64,000 nt of DNA. Origin: Isochrysis galbana (Eukaryota; Haptophyta; Isochrysidales; Isochrysidaceae). Shown piece after piece: positions 20,968-32,970 of the stretch. The stretch covers positions 2,208,915 to 2,272,914 of the forward strand of contig CM030940.1 in assembly GCA_018136815.1 (NCBI GenBank), given 5' to 3'. Position 1 is the first letter of the stretch. The number at the start of each line of letters is the position of its first letter. The notes beneath the pieces are model-generated. The model did no database searches and was not told the DNA's origin. It saw nothing but the letters and a program-made list of their open reading frames with translations. The position numbers and the translations under genes were made by a program.

Positions 20968-22572
20968 ACTCCAAGAAGGATACCACCTCGACTTGTCCGC
21001 CACCGCCCCAGCAGGGCACCCTGAGCAAATGCTCCTCCGGCTGCCCTCCTTCCTCCGTCACATCTCATCACTCCCTCTCCCGCCGTCCCACCAACAACAG
21101 GCTTACGAAGCAGGTTGCTCGAAGCTGGGCAAACACCGATGACGCTTTAGGCATGATGCGTGCCCTGACCCTCCCATCGCCCGGGCAATGCAATCCCTCT
21201 TCCTCTCCCCTTTCCCTGCCAATCGCTACTCCGGCCTCGGACTGATGGTGCAGCTTCCTATGAGCTGGAATCACCCCAAGCGTGATCGACCCACGCAGGT
21301 CGCCTCGTGCTCGCAGGCGCCGCCCGTCCAGCACGGGCAGTCTGATTACAACCCCGTCCCTCCCCGTCCCTCCCTCCCTCTCCATCTCTCCATCTCTCCC
21401 CTTCCACTCGCGCCAGAAAGAAGACCCCGCCCCACGGCAGACTCACGATTCCGTCTCCGACGAGCTGGAGTCACTCCACGCCCTCTGAGCGCGGGCACGA
21501 TGCCTCCTCTTCGTGGCGCCTCCCGACTCGCCTGCAGCAGGGAGCTTGACCACAAACTCCTTCATACACTCACACCTCACCGCGGTAGCCTCGCCTTCTC
21601 TCAGCCTGGCAGTAAGCCGGAGGGCGCAGGCTGGGCAGACAAACATGGAGGGCCATGAGCCGTCGCCGCGGCCGAGCATTGAAGACCCCATCGACAGGGA
21701 GAAGAGGGAGCGAGAGGAGAGGGAGAGGGGGGAAGAGGGGGGAAGAGGGGGAGGGAGAGAGAGAGGACGCGGACTCCTCCCCCCGCGATCGCTCTCCAGC
21801 GGGTTTATTGATCATATCTTGGGGTTTTATTCACGTATCTCTCGGGTCCCCTCTGGTGTCTCTCTCGTCCTCATCGTCTTTCTTGCTCTTCTGTGCGTTC
21901 TGGCCACTCATCCTCAAGACCAAAATAGAACGGGCTCTTGCCCAGTGTTCCCAAATATAGATCGAAGAAGGACTATGCCAAAGCGCGCGCCCTCTCGCTC
22001 GCCTCTCCTTTTCCTTTTCTCTTTTCTCTTCTCTCAGCTCTTTTTTATTTTTACTCTCAGTGGTGCTCCGTCAGGCTGAGAATAGGTTCGGATAATAGGT
22101 CATGAGGTCCTATCGAGAGTGGCTAGGACGTTAGTTTTGTAAATTTTTTTGGTCAAAGTTGGGTGGTCAATCGTCAATCGAAATCGAAATTTTTGACCAA
22201 CATTTGGGGCCTTTCACCTGGAAAGAAACAAAACTTGGGGGCGTGGCCGCGCGGAGCGCGGCGCGAGGGGCGAGCGATGGTTCGCCGTCGCCGCATCTTC
22301 ATGGAGAAGGAGGAGGAGGAGGAGGAGACCTCGACGGGCGCCGCGCCCAGTGCCGCCGCGGGCTCCTCGCGTCGCCATTCCTCTAGTCTCTAGTCGTAGT
22401 CGGAAGCGGGCGCGGCGAGAGACGATCGTCGATTTGGTGGAGGACGAGGACGAGGGCGATGAGGAGAAGGAGAAGGAGGATGAGGAGGAAGAGGAGGAGG
22501 AGGATCTATTGGAAGAGGCATTGGAAGATGCGACACGCGAGGAGAGAGAGAGGCGCAGCAGCGGGCGCCGAC
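20968..22572. other. Low-complexity intergenic region
   Basis: CT- and GA-rich, with ORFs on both strands. One plus frame (22350-22589) encodes a basic patch followed by a Glu/Asp-rich run (EDEGDEEKEKEDEEEEEEE), which could be a nuclear protein fragment but comes from GAG-repeat DNA. Nothing is firmly supported. Confidence 0.3.
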
Positions 22573-23136
22573 TCACACGGGGTGGTTGATTCGGTGGGGG
22601 TGGGGGTGGGTTGGTGGAGGTGTGTTGAAGGCTTGGATGAGGAGGAGGGAAGAGGGAGGCTGGGTAGGCGGCAACGGCGGAGAGAGGGGGGGGCTGCTCG
22701 GGCGAGGCGAGGTGCGGGAGGGTAGAGTAGAATGTCGGTTGTGCAGGCGTGGCGGTGGCGTCAGGGAGCTGTGGCCAGCCGTACGTGGCTGTGGTTGTGC
22801 ATGATGTGTTTGGGTGGACTGTGGACTGTGGATAGGTCGATAGGTCATGTGGGAAGGCTGGTTAGGTTCGGGGGAGGCGGATGGAGCTGGAGGCGGCTCG
22901 GGAGTGGCGGCGATGGGGGTGTGGGGCACGGGGAGAGAGTAGGAGGGCGTGGAGGGCACACCTCCGCTACCATGTGGTGAGCAGGGTGTAGCTTTGGCTG
23001 TGGGGTGGTCTGGTGAGAGAGAGAGTTGAGACATAACATGAGAGGTTTGACCCACGTGGGGCATGGAGGGTGGGCGAAGGGGGACTGGAGAAGCACGCGG
23101 GGACAGGTCGGACGGCGCGGGCGCACTCTCAGTCAT
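22573..23136 (-). CDS. Hypothetical Pro/Ser-rich protein
   Basis: A 187-aa frame from the methionine at 23136 (MTESAPAPSDLSPRASPVPL). It is rich in Pro, Ser, His and Thr, with no recognisable domain. The composition suits a disordered N-terminal region of a nuclear protein, and downstream exons could exist. It may also be a chance frame in GC-rich DNA. The frame continues upstream to 23538 in even lower-complexity sequence. Confidence 0.25.
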   Translation of the reverse strand: MTESAPAPSDLSPRASPVPLRPPSMPHVGQTSHVMSQLSLSPDHPTAKATPCSPHGSGGVPSTPSYSLPVPHTPIAATPEPPPAPSASPEPNQPSHMTYRPIHSPQSTQTHHAQPQPRTAGHSSLTPPPRLHNRHSTLPSRTSPRPSSPPLSPPLPPTQPPSSLLLIQAFNTPPPTHPHPHRINHPV

Positions 23137-23989
23137 CACGAAGCACTGTAGCACGAGGGCGAGGGCAGGAGCAGACGGGAGGCGAGCACGAGGGGCGATC
23201 GGGCGATGGCGCAGAGCGTTCGGAGGACACCGGGGGAAAACGTCACGCGCGGGGGGGGGGGGGGACGCGCGGGAAAATAATAGACGGGAAAGGGGGCGGA
23301 AACTCAAGGGAGCACTCGGGGGAAAGGCAGGAGGGAGGAGAAGGGAAAGGGCTTTCGCGGGGGGAGGGAATCGGGGCGCGACGGACGAGGGGAGTCGCGC
23401 GGGGAACCTAGTCGGGGTGTATAGGAAGAGGCAAGTGTACGAGGCCCCTTCCTTACCCGCAACACCTTCCCTCCTCACCAGATCGTATATCTGGCCCGAT
23501 GGAGTGTGGTGTGTGGGGGGCCATGTGGGGCCACTCATGGTCTCCGCACCCCCATAGTGAGATAGTGAGTGACCGGGCTACCGTTGGGGCGTCGTGGCGG
23601 CCGGGGGGCTGGGAGGTGGGAGCGGTCGGCGCGCGCTCCATCGCTAGAACTATAACAATAGTTTTCTTTATCCGTAATATGGTATGAACATGAATGAGGG
23701 GTGGGACCTAATGCCAAATGAACGCTACTTTCTCGCCTAGTAAGGAGCTAAGGGCAAAGCGGGGGGTGGGGGTTGGAGCATGAAGCATATGAAGGGCGAT
23801 GAGATAAGGGAGGGAATGAATTCCGTACCCGTGGTAGGTGTAAGCCCAGAATCTTCATGCTTTCTTTTCTATATATCACGGTGAGGCGTCAGCTTTGTTC
23901 TATACTTTCAAGAGCTAGTCTTGGCAATCCTTACGCAATGACAGGCAGCCAAAGGCGAGTGCGTGTGCGACTTGCGCGGTGGAAATGTT
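23137..23989. other. Intergenic
   Basis: Purine-rich to about 23400, then ordinary sequence. No gene is seen. It contains the 3' flank of the dioxygenase gene. Confidence 0.4.
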
Positions 23990-24885
23990 TTATGTCACCG
24001 ATGGCGGGGACGTGGGCATCAAAAACCGGTCCGCTGGGAAATTGGTGTCCCGCTGGCCCGGGCGTGCGGCAAAGACAACATAGCCCAGTGGCCGCGTGAC
24101 ATCGGTTTGGTTGGCAAGGCCCCGATGGCGTGTTCGGTAGTCAAGGAGCATGATGCCTCCGGCTGCAACTTTTGGAACCAGCGGTGGTGGCATCGGCAGT
24201 GGCATAAACGCAAAGTCGAGCGGATTATGTGCTGGTGTGGCGAGGGACGGAAGACGGCGCATTGGTGGGCGCGTGTGTCAAAGCATGACTGTGAGGATCG
24301 GGCGCACATGTAACTTATGCTGCAGCGCGGGGCCGGGCACGCACATCCTGGCTCGACCTCCGTCCCATTCTTGTCGTCCACGTCGACCAGCGGCACAAAG
24401 GCATTGACAAGGCCGTGCTCGGTACCATCGACGTGGAAGCCTTGCGCTGGCGTGCCCGGCCACGCGCAGACGCACCCCACCCGATCCCGCCCTCCTCCCT
24501 CCTCCATGAGCCCTGCACGCCTCAGCACCGGCAGCACCCACGCCTCGGTCTGACTCGCCAGCTCGTCCCACCCGTCGTCTTCCGGCCGAAGCGCGAGGTC
24601 AAAGCGACCACCGCTGTGCCTCTTGCACACCTCGCTGTACTTGAACGTCTCAGACTCTGGCTCGATGCCCACCGCTCGCAAGCGAGAGAGGAGCGACTGC
24701 AGTCGGCTGCTAGCGGAACGGCGGCAGCGCTCGAGCAGAGGCGCGGGCAAAATTCCGGCCGGTCGTCGGAGCACCACGAAGCCATGCGCACCAAGCGATG
24801 ACGCCGCAGCATTCTCCCACCCTGCCTCACCCACGGCCACCTCGCTCGCGCACTCCGCCACCCGCGCGCTCAGCAGCGCCTCCAT
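23990..24885 (-). CDS. PhyH-type Fe(II)/2-oxoglutarate dioxygenase
   Basis: Two exons, 24345-24885 and 23990-24231 (minus), join in frame to give 260 aa. The fold is that of phytanoyl-CoA dioxygenase-like enzymes, which hydroxylate small molecules or acyl chains using Fe(II), O2 and 2-oxoglutarate. Iron ligands are visible: H151 and D153 in FHVDGTEH, distal H216 in DYRTRHRG, and R227 (DVTRP) for 2-oxoglutarate. The splice junction rebuilds the family motif NGTEVEPGSH: exon 1 ends ccaggat, the donor is gtgcgt and the acceptor is ccag/cacat. That restored motif is the main reason for trusting this intron. The start is the methionine at 24885; one at 24990 is also in frame. The substrate cannot be inferred. 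Confidence 0.85.
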
Positions 24886-24990
24886 CGCGGATTCTCTTGT
24901 CACATACCGTTCAGAAACCCACAGGCAACCGCGAAAGCCGCGCTGTTTATTCGTAGTACTTACTAGTAGTAGTAGTTCTATTTCAGCCAT

Positions 24991-25907
24991 TATTCAATGA
25001 TAGGGGCTGTCGAGTCCAGTGGCGTGCCGGCGGCGTCTTCGCCTCCGCCCAATCCGAGCGACTCTCGTCTCCCGCCCTCTGTGATTTGTGAGCCAGAGGC
25101 CGCGGCCCCCACGGCCCTATGGGCTCCATGGCCCGCCAATCCGCGCCCTTCCCCTCTCCCTCCCTCGACTCCCTCCTTCTCCTTCTCCTTGTTCGCCAAC
25201 ATCGTCATTCAATAGTATATTCTATTTCACCCGCCACAGCCACGCAGCCACGGCCACTCCTCCACTCGCAACTCGCCCCGCGGCCACAGCCGTTGTATTT
25301 GCAATCCAAAATAGGGGAGTAGGGGAGTAGAAGCAAGCAAAATCCAGCTCAAATTGCACCTTGGCTCAGTGACGAATTGGACAAAACCACGGGGTCTGAG
25401 GGCAATGAGGAGGGAGGCAAGCCGGCGGCAGGCGCGGCGGAGGAGACGACTTCGGAGACGCTGACGGGCTGAAGCCCGTCAGCAGAGGAAGGCGGGCAGG
25501 CGGGCTTGAGCGCGAGGGCGAGGACGGCGGACGGCGGCAAGAGCGACATCGAGCGAGCGGCGCGAGGCGAGGGCGAGCGAGGGGAGAACTGGGATGGCAG
25601 GGGCTGGCGAGGAAAGTAGAGATTGTAGGGTATGAGTGATAGACGAGAGCGAGACGACGAGAGCGAGAGCGACAGATTGTCGCATTCATCCTAGATGATG
25701 CGATTTCCAGGCTCTTATTTCCAGGTCCTTCGCCGTGCGGTCGCAAGGATATCTCGTTGCGATCTGTATGCGAAGTGATCGCCGCGGTCGCGCGACATGA
25801 CGCTCGATTTGGGGTCGCGGTTGCTTGACAATTTGCTTGGTTTGGGTGAATGATTCCGGTGTGTTCGTGAGTCGGTGTATCCTGTTGTTCTCAGGTTCGT
25901 TGTCGTC
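24991..25907. other. Intergenic
   Basis: No gene is supported. 25676-25715 is the inverted counterpart of 4542-4582 (see there). Confidence 0.4.
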
Positions 25908-26570
25908 AACCTACTTTTATAAGTGGGGGTCAATGGGGGCCTCGCGCCCCCCTCTCTCCATTGCGGACACCCCCCGGGTTGGGCCCGTACATTCAACCCC
26001 AGCCCCTGCCCTCTCGCAGGGGCAGGGCACTCATCAATACAGCCCAGACCCCTAGTGGGCGCGGGCCGCGAGCCGCACTCCCAGGCCCGCATGGGCCTGC
26101 TCTCGTACTGACTCCCCCCCCATCCCTGGTCGCCAGGCAGACAGGGGCCTCAGGGCGGCACCCAAGGCCAGCGAGGCGAGCGAGGGAGAGGCAGGGGGGG
26201 CCAGGGGCTGAGCCCCAGCCTCCACTGCCCCCTGAGCTGCCCTTGCTGGCCCTCTGGGCGCCCCTGAAGGACCTCTGAGAGCAGGCCATGGCGCGCCGCA
26301 TGGCGACGCGCCGCAGGGACCGGGGCGGAAGAGAATGGAACGAGGGAGAGGGGGGGATTTGCACCCCCCCCCCGATGGAGTGTGGTGAGAAACGAGCCCC
26401 GTTTGCGTTAGCAAACGGGCGAAGGGGGGCGGCTGGCGACAGGAGAGGCGAGAAGAAGGGAGTGGCTCAAGACGTCCCTGTGGCAGGTATCGGGGGGCGC
26501 AGACATTTATTTCTTCGAGGACCGCTCGCGGCGCGAGCTGTAAGGGCCGTTCTCCTTTTTTGACAAGAGG
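25908..26570 (+). repeat. Repeat family B, copy 2
   Basis: Same order of blocks as copy 1 at 16686-17400. It starts with cctacttttataagtggg and ends near gcgagctgtaagggccgtt. Single-base changes and small indels shift the reading frames between copies. Confidence 0.7.
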
Positions 26571-28589
26571 TTCCTCCCCCCCCCCCCGGTGCTTTTTCCC
26601 GGAGAGTCGGCCGGCGTCGACCGGACCGCCTCAATGGGTTTTCCCTCATTTTAATTGTGGGGAGTTAGAATGGGAGCCGGGGGCCTGCGAGGGGGGAGAT
26701 GTGGAAGGGTGCATAGGAGTATGTATCTGTGACAACAGCACGCGCCAAGGTGTACGGGCAGGTGCGCTGAGGGCTGTCGTGTTAGTACCGGGCTAGTGAG
26801 AGTAGTGGTACTAATGCTCAGATAGATTATTATTATCAGGTTCGTTGTCGTTGTCCGTCGTTGTTCGCTGCGTCGCTGCACTCTAGCAGCCTAGGCTCCC
26901 TCCCTGAGGGAAGAGTTCTTTGTAGGTCTAACAATCTCATACTATCCATCACTCTAGGGCCGCTAGGAGCGCCTCGCCACCCCACCGCCCTTCGTTCGCC
27001 GTTCGTTCCCGTCCAGACACCCAAATCCAAGTTGTTCTGTCATATATGATATCATATATGATATCTCAGTATTATTTGCTCTAGACTTGATACTGAGTGT
27101 CATATGACAAGACTAGAGGCTACAATTCAACTCGTTTTACTCGTACAAGTTTGGGCGCGGGAAATACCGGCGCTCCCAGCTCCGAGGAGCCCCCCCCCCC
27201 CCCAATGGCCGCCAACCAGATGTGCAGCAACGATGGCGGCGGCGACGACGGCGATGACGAGTATCACACCGCCGTGGAGTGGGGGCGGCACCATGTGGAG
27301 ACGCTCCAGGGGTGCCGCTGTGGGAGCTTGAAATCGTTAGTCATCGAGCAGCAGCATGCAGCATCCGATTCTAAGTACTGAGTAAGAAGATTTTTATCAT
27401 AATGGCGGGTTTATAAGTTATAAGTGTAGATGTTTGGAGCAAGTATCATATGATATCAGATGTGCATGACATCATACTCAGTTCCATGGCAAGTGTCATA
27501 TGACGGTATGACGGAACAACTTGGACCCAAATGGGGTTGCCCGACCCAGTCCCAGTCCAGAATTTCATTCACCCGACTCCCGGCGGGAAGGAGGGCCAAA
27601 GCGCCGCGCTAGCCGCCGGTGCTGCTCGCGACGGAGTGGCTCAGAGCCCTCCGGCCACGCTCGACTCGACACGGATGGCGACTGACGACAGGACGACGGA
27701 GACAGACACCCAGGAAACACTCCGACTCTCGCTCCACAATCTTTCTCACATAACTCGACTCAAATCAACACCAAATACTCCGATCAGACAGCGACGGACG
27801 ACGATCAAAGGGCGATCTGTCGGCGATCTCGTCTAGAACGGCAATACTATCATAACAGAAACGAGGGGCAATCCTGCCGCGCAAGATTCCAAGAGACCTA
27901 CCTACCGAATCAGAAGAGAGAAGTGCGACGTGCCGAAGTGCCTAAGGGGAGATACGAAGAGGTCGCAAATTAAACTCGATTGCCCTAGAAGCACATAATA
28001 AAACGCGGGGAAGATAGCAAATTAAACCTGTTGTGAGAGCGCCTGGGAGGGAGAAAGGTGAGGAAACTTCCCCTCTCTTCGAGAGAAAGAGAGAAGGCGC
28101 ACCACGACCCAAGACCCAAGATCCTATGCGTCCACGCGAAGCTTTTGACCGAGAACGAAAGAAAGCGGAGTATTATGACGATAAATGCCGAACGACGAAG
28201 AGAAAAGAGAAGAGAGAAGCCTAACGAGTGTCCATTCGCGAGTGCGACACTCAGTTTTCAAGTCAAGGCGCAATCGCTCCCAACTCTCCCCGTGCTCCAA
28301 AATGTTCGTCTGCGCCTGCTGTGCCATGGCGCTTAGATTGTAGTGGACGCCCACACCAGCTTTTCGCACTACGGTCATAAAAACCCCAAGCAATAGAGCA
28401 CGGCCATCTAAGCCCATATGAAATCAAATAGTTTGCTGAAGATGACACGAATGAATAAACTACAGCACTGCTATGACAATTTGCAAAGACGGTTGTGCCG
28501 TGGTTTGCTACACCCTGAGCGTCTCGATCGCATACGATTGAGACTAGATCTAGAGGTATGAAATGCCGGCCGATGTACCGTAGATAATG
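26571..28589. other. Intergenic
   Basis: No firm gene. 26780-26840 is the inverted version of the shared block at 10528-10577 and 35247-35295. 27040-27105 and 27440-27515 hold paired palindromes (atatcatatatgatatc, tgtcatatgac). A 94-aa frame at 27097-27381 lies between them, contains an Asp/Gly run and is not recognised. 28168-28260 repeats about 1650-1740 in inverse. Confidence 0.35.
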
Positions 28590-29138
28590 TCATTGATATT
28601 CCGGCTGCAGAAGAAGAACAGGCCGTTGGAGAAAAGGTGGAGCAAGAGGGGCAGGGCGAGACATGCCGCTTGGCTGTGCAATTGTTAGCTTCACCGCACC
28701 AAGAGTGCGTGAGGCGAAGGCATGAGCGTGAGGCGGTGGCGGCATCAACCCAAGCGCAGCGTCAGATTGCAAGCGTGAACACCATCCATACGCAGGCTGC
28801 GCAGCAATCCGCGTCACTCGGGAAGCTGCGAAGGGATGTGCAGATGCAAACGCATGTGCTGCCCAAGGTGCTTCAGCCGCAGCGCGCATTGCCGGTACCG
28901 ACAGAGCAGGTGAGCCACCGTCTTGTATGTGAGGCTCAAGCGGCGATGATGTGTGGACCCGCGCGATAGGCGAGTGCGCGTACGCGGCCGGGTCTACCGC
29001 CGTCGCAAGGACACGAGCGGCGATACCCGTGAGGGGCAATGCACGGTTAGTGTACGCAAGTTGTGATGGCGATGGCCCGCCAACCGACTTGTCCACGGCG
29101 GCAATGAATGAGGAGCCCACGGACCGAAGGAGTACCAT
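28590..29138 (-). CDS. Unrecognised ORF, possibly the next exon of the gene to its right
   Basis: A 182-aa frame, Ala/Pro/Ser-rich, with no known domain. It lies 63 bases downstream of the stop of the larger minus-strand ORF and resembles it in composition. Candidate splice sites exist between them (a gtaggc donor and a gatcag acceptor), but the phases do not join cleanly. They could be one gene or two. Confidence 0.3.
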   Translation of the reverse strand: MVLLRSVGSSFIAAVDKSVGGPSPSQLAYTNRALPLTGIAARVLATAVDPAAYAHSPIARVHTSSPLEPHIQDGGSPALSVPAMRAAAEAPWAAHAFASAHPFAASRVTRIAAQPAYGWCSRLQSDAALGLMPPPPHAHAFASRTLGAVKLTIAQPSGMSRPAPLAPPFLQRPVLLLQPEYQ

Positions 29139-29201
29139 GAACGATTCGCACTGATCGCGCCCGCCGCCACGCGCGCGCTCCGTCAGGCAGACGGCATGCG
29201 C

Positions 29202-30518
29202 CTACTTCAGGTTGAGTGCCGTCGACGGCAGAATACCTTGCTTGGTTGCGCTGACGAAGAGGTCATACGGAGGCAGCCATCCCTTGCGTGGCGTCTTCCC
29301 CGGGATCAACGCGATCAGCTTGCGCCATGTGTCGCGTGCTTTGAGAAGTTCAGAATGCTCCGCCGTCTCTCTCTGGACGGCGTTCTCTGGATGCGATGCC
29401 GATGAGAAAGCAAGCGCAGGCGACAGCTGGTGCACTGCTATTGAGGAAGCTGGGCTTGTCAACACGCTTGGCGACGTTGGCATAAATGCTCGGTGCGGGA
29501 ATACGGCACACGGCGAGGCGCCGGCAGTTTGCTTCGCGCAAACGTCAAAAGCTGATGATGGAGCGCCGCCAAGGGGGTGGCGGAAAGGGGAGAGACTCAG
29601 CCTATCGGAGTAGTGCATCGAACCCATAGGAATGGCTGCTCGAGCTCCCTTGACGGCTCGACAATCCATCCGCCCATCCTCGCATGGGCGCTTTTGTGCA
29701 TACCCGCCCGGCTCCGTTGCGACATAGTTAGCGCCCATGAGCCGTGATGTCGCATCGAACGATTTGGGCACCTCGGCGTAGATCGGTCGGGGCTTCAAGA
29801 TGCGGGGTCTTGATCGGAAAGACTCGCCGCTTGTGGACGTGGGCACGCTCTGGGAGTCGCTACCATTGAAGGTGCTAAGGACCATCGCGGCAAACATCTC
29901 ACCCGATGCAGCTTGCGCTCTTCTTGTGACTGTCGCACAGGATTGTTCATATGCGGCCGAGGAGGCGCTTGGGGAAGCAGACAACCATGTGTTCCCGTGA
30001 ACCGGCGGTTCGACTTGCGCAGACCCTCCAGCTGGCGGCTTCTTGGGCAGGACGTGCTCGACGTGCATGCGCCTTACGTTGTCGGCCTCGGCGCCCGTGA
30101 ATTGCGCTGTGGCCGTCTTGCCGGTCCAGTCTGGCAGTGGAAACTTGCGAGGAGGGGCTTGGGCTTGGGCTTCTCGGGCTTCTTTGAGGGTGCGGGAGAG
30201 GGCGGGGGGGGGGGAGTTGCCAAAGGCACGGTGGGGACCAAATTTTGGGGGGGAACGAACTCTGCGCGGGGGGGGAACTCTGTAGCAGGAGGGCCGCTCA
30301 GATGGAAGCTCCAGCAGCTTGAAGACGGCGAACGAGGTCCGATCTCGGTGGTCGTCTCTCATGATCTCGGCGTGCCTTTCACCGTGATGTGGGTGGATTC
30401 TTATAGGCGCGGCGAGGCGCTGAGAGGACATGGGAGTGCTGGCAGGAGGGTAGTCTCCAAGAAGCTTCTCACCACGTACCTCCGAGACGGGAGATCCAAT
30501 CTTCAACGCGAGCAACAC
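29202..30518 (-). CDS. Hypothetical protein, 438 aa
   Basis: A long uninterrupted frame with mixed composition, more protein-like than the repeat-derived ORFs nearby. Segments include RKFPLPDWTGKTATAQFTGA, SRPRILKPRPIYAEVPKSF and, near the end, WRKLIALIPGKTPRKGWLPP. No catalytic motif, membrane span, signal peptide or known domain was recognised. An overlapping plus-strand ORF at 29913-30587 is Gly-rich and less likely. The start methionine is the first in the frame and is uncertain. No CT tract precedes it. Confidence 0.4.
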   Translation of the reverse strand: MLLALKIGSPVSEVRGEKLLGDYPPASTPMSSQRLAAPIRIHPHHGERHAEIMRDDHRDRTSFAVFKLLELPSERPSCYRVPPPRRVRSPPKFGPHRAFGNSPPPALSRTLKEAREAQAQAPPRKFPLPDWTGKTATAQFTGAEADNVRRMHVEHVLPKKPPAGGSAQVEPPVHGNTWLSASPSASSAAYEQSCATVTRRAQAASGEMFAAMVLSTFNGSDSQSVPTSTSGESFRSRPRILKPRPIYAEVPKSFDATSRLMGANYVATEPGGYAQKRPCEDGRMDCRAVKGARAAIPMGSMHYSDRLSLSPFRHPLGGAPSSAFDVCAKQTAGASPCAVFPHRAFMPTSPSVLTSPASSIAVHQLSPALAFSSASHPENAVQRETAEHSELLKARDTWRKLIALIPGKTPRKGWLPPYDLFVSATKQGILPSTALNLK

Positions 30519-31192
30519 GATCTCGGGGATCTATCTCTCCCCCTCCGCCGCCCACCTTGTGAACCGTTTCAACCCGAGAGAAGTTAGTTGCTCTGGGCGG
30601 CCCTCTGATTCCCCACGCCTCCCACGCAGCCCCGGCCGGTTCCTCTCTTCCTCTCCCTTCTTCACCGCTCTCCGCTCGCAGATTCTGGTGCCCTGGAAGA
30701 AATGAAGAAATCAGGGGTCGGGTGTGTATCCCTAGATTGCAATCTTGGGAATGGAAACCGCCTCGCTCGTTGCCGGCTAATTGAGCATTGTGCGTTTGTA
30801 ATTGAAGTCTTGTAGAGCATCTTGTTGGCTAGCATCCCTAGCCACATACACATACCCCCATCGCGGGGGAGGGGCTCCGTTGCCGATGAAGGCTAGGAGT
30901 ACGGACCAAAGCACTAAGGTTTTACTCGCACAACAAGAATAAGAGAAAAACTCTAACGCTCCCCCATCGCCAAAGCCAAAGGCAAAGGCGAAACCCTCGT
31001 CCCCAGTCATTCGAGGCTTTTTGAGGGGTCCGAAAGGCGACTCAACAGCGAGTCGACGCGAGGATTTCGTTGAGTCGCTGTCGTTGGGAGTTGGGAGACA
31101 GTTGAGAGGACGAGACTTCTTTCCGCCAGTGGGGTTGTGTTGACTCGTGAGCCGCTCCCAACGGTGACTCAAAAGCAATAGGATGGCGGGAG
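30519..31192. other. Intergenic
   Basis: No gene is supported. A 191-aa minus frame at 30777-31352 runs across the boundary of the mobile element and has no motif. Confidence 0.4.
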
Positions 31193-31878
31193 TAGGGCTT
31201 GGCGGAAATGTCTCGTTTGGGCCGCCCAAATGTCTCGCAAAAATATGCGGAAAATATGCCGGCGGCTGCCCAAATATCACGTGGAATATCACGTTGTCGA
31301 ATATAGATTTCATGTTGCGTGAGCTGCGGAATGGCGCATAGTCATTGCACAATCACACGATCACGTGCATGTATTCTTGGCTCCACGCCATACACTCCTT
31401 GTTTGTGCATCATGCATCAATGTCTTTTCCACACTCACACTCACGCGTACGCTTGTTGCGATTGTAGCGCAACATCACGGATGCTTCAACCTGGTCAGAC
31501 AAAGACGAAGTGGGACAGGGGGAAGGAAGCTCACCAGGGGCCATTGCAGACAGCAGCCGGCTTGCGGAGTGCGGAGCGGCGTCACAATTATCGTAACAAG
31601 CTGTTTATCTATATATTGAGGCATGGCCCCGTGAACTTTGCACTGATACTCTTCTTGTTCCTCTCACGTGCCCAGAGCCCCCCCCCGTTTTACTTTAATA
31701 AGTGCTTTTTTTTTTGCTGCGCTCACGCTTGCCAGCCCAAATGTCACGACAATGTCCTTCAATATCTTTAGAGCCAAGCCTTGCCAGCCCAAATGTCCGA
31801 ACATGTCACGTGATATTTTTCCGGCCAAAATCCGCCCAAATGTCTAAAGAACTGTCTTGACATTTCCGCCAAGCCCTA
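31193..31878. mobile_element. hAT-like non-autonomous element, 686 bp
   Basis: A perfect 20-bp terminal inverted repeat: tagggcttggcggaaatgtc at 31193-31212 and its exact inverse at 31859-31878. Both sides are flanked by the identical 8-bp target duplication ggcgggag (31185-31192 and 31879-31886). Many ccaaatgtc/gacatttgg motifs lie in the subterminal regions. The 8-bp duplication and the TAGGG start fit the hAT superfamily. No transposase is encoded. Confidence 0.88.
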
Positions 31879-31886
31879 GGCGGGAG

Positions 31887-32569
31887 ACGCTCCGGTGAGC
31901 CGCTCCCGCTCCCCTTCCCAGCTTCAGCTTGTGAGAAGCGCAAGGCTTCATGCAAGGCTTCATGTGTGTCGTGTGTCGTGAACCCAAGGCCTAGCTATGG
32001 CTAGGTGGTGTGCAAAGCATTTGTTCTTGTTGGGGTTTTGTTTTTGTGTCGGTTACGGCGGTTGAGTCGGTTACGGCGGATGAGTCGTTTGAACGGACAA
32101 CGGACCGTGTAAGGGTAGAGACCCCTAAGCCCTAAGAGACAAGTAACAAGACAGCTTTCGCCACTCAGCTTGAGCCATGGCCAAGGTGGAGCACGGGCCC
32201 CGCGCGCCCTCCCGAGGCATGAAGCCCTAGACATGCTGACCGCTCGCGCGCGAGGCGTGCCGCTCGCGCGCTCCCGCACCCGATCCACCTGTGCCGGCAG
32301 CCGAGCGCTGAGCATAGCACTGAGTGCCTCGTGCCATCTCGCGTACCATGCACGCAGCGTCGGACGACATGCCCGGCCAGTTGACCCGAGTACGACGAAG
32401 ACCGCACATTCTGGAAACTCCGAGGTGACCGGAGCGATCGTGGTAGGCGAAGAGGTAGCGAGAGCGCAACGAGGGCGGAACCTGGATCCATCCTCCGGCC
32501 CCCCCCAAAAAAAGTAGACTCGGCCGTCCAGTACAAAACAATAGTCAGGAGGCAGGGGAGGAGTTCAAA
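31887..32569. other. Intergenic
   Basis: No gene is seen. The tail leads into the CT minisatellite upstream of the kinesin gene. Confidence 0.4.
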
Positions 32570-32934
32570 CGCCTCTCTCTCTCTCTCCCTTCCATCTCTC
32601 TCTCTCTCTCCCTCCCTCTCTCCCTTCCATCTCTCTCTCTCTCTCCCTCCCTCTCTCCCTTCCATCTCTCTCTCTCTCTCCCTCCCTCTCTCCCTTCCAT
32701 CTCTCTCTCTCTCTCTCTCCCTCCCTCTCTCTTTCCCTCTCTCTCTCCCTCTCTCCCTTCTATCTCTCTCTCTCTCTCCCTCCCTCTCTCCCTTCCATCT
32801 CTCTCTCTCTCTCCCTCCCTCTCTCCCTTCCATCTCTCTCTCTCTCTCCCTCCCTCTCTCCCTTCCATCTCTCTCTCTCTCTCTCTCCCTCCCTCTCTCT
32901 TTCCCTCTCTCTCTCTCTCTCTCCCTCTCTCCCT

Positions 32935-32970
<36 letters not shown>

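Noticed and set aside
29913..30587. 224-aa plus-strand ORF
   Set aside because: It is Gly-rich, without motifs, and antisense to a longer and more protein-like frame.
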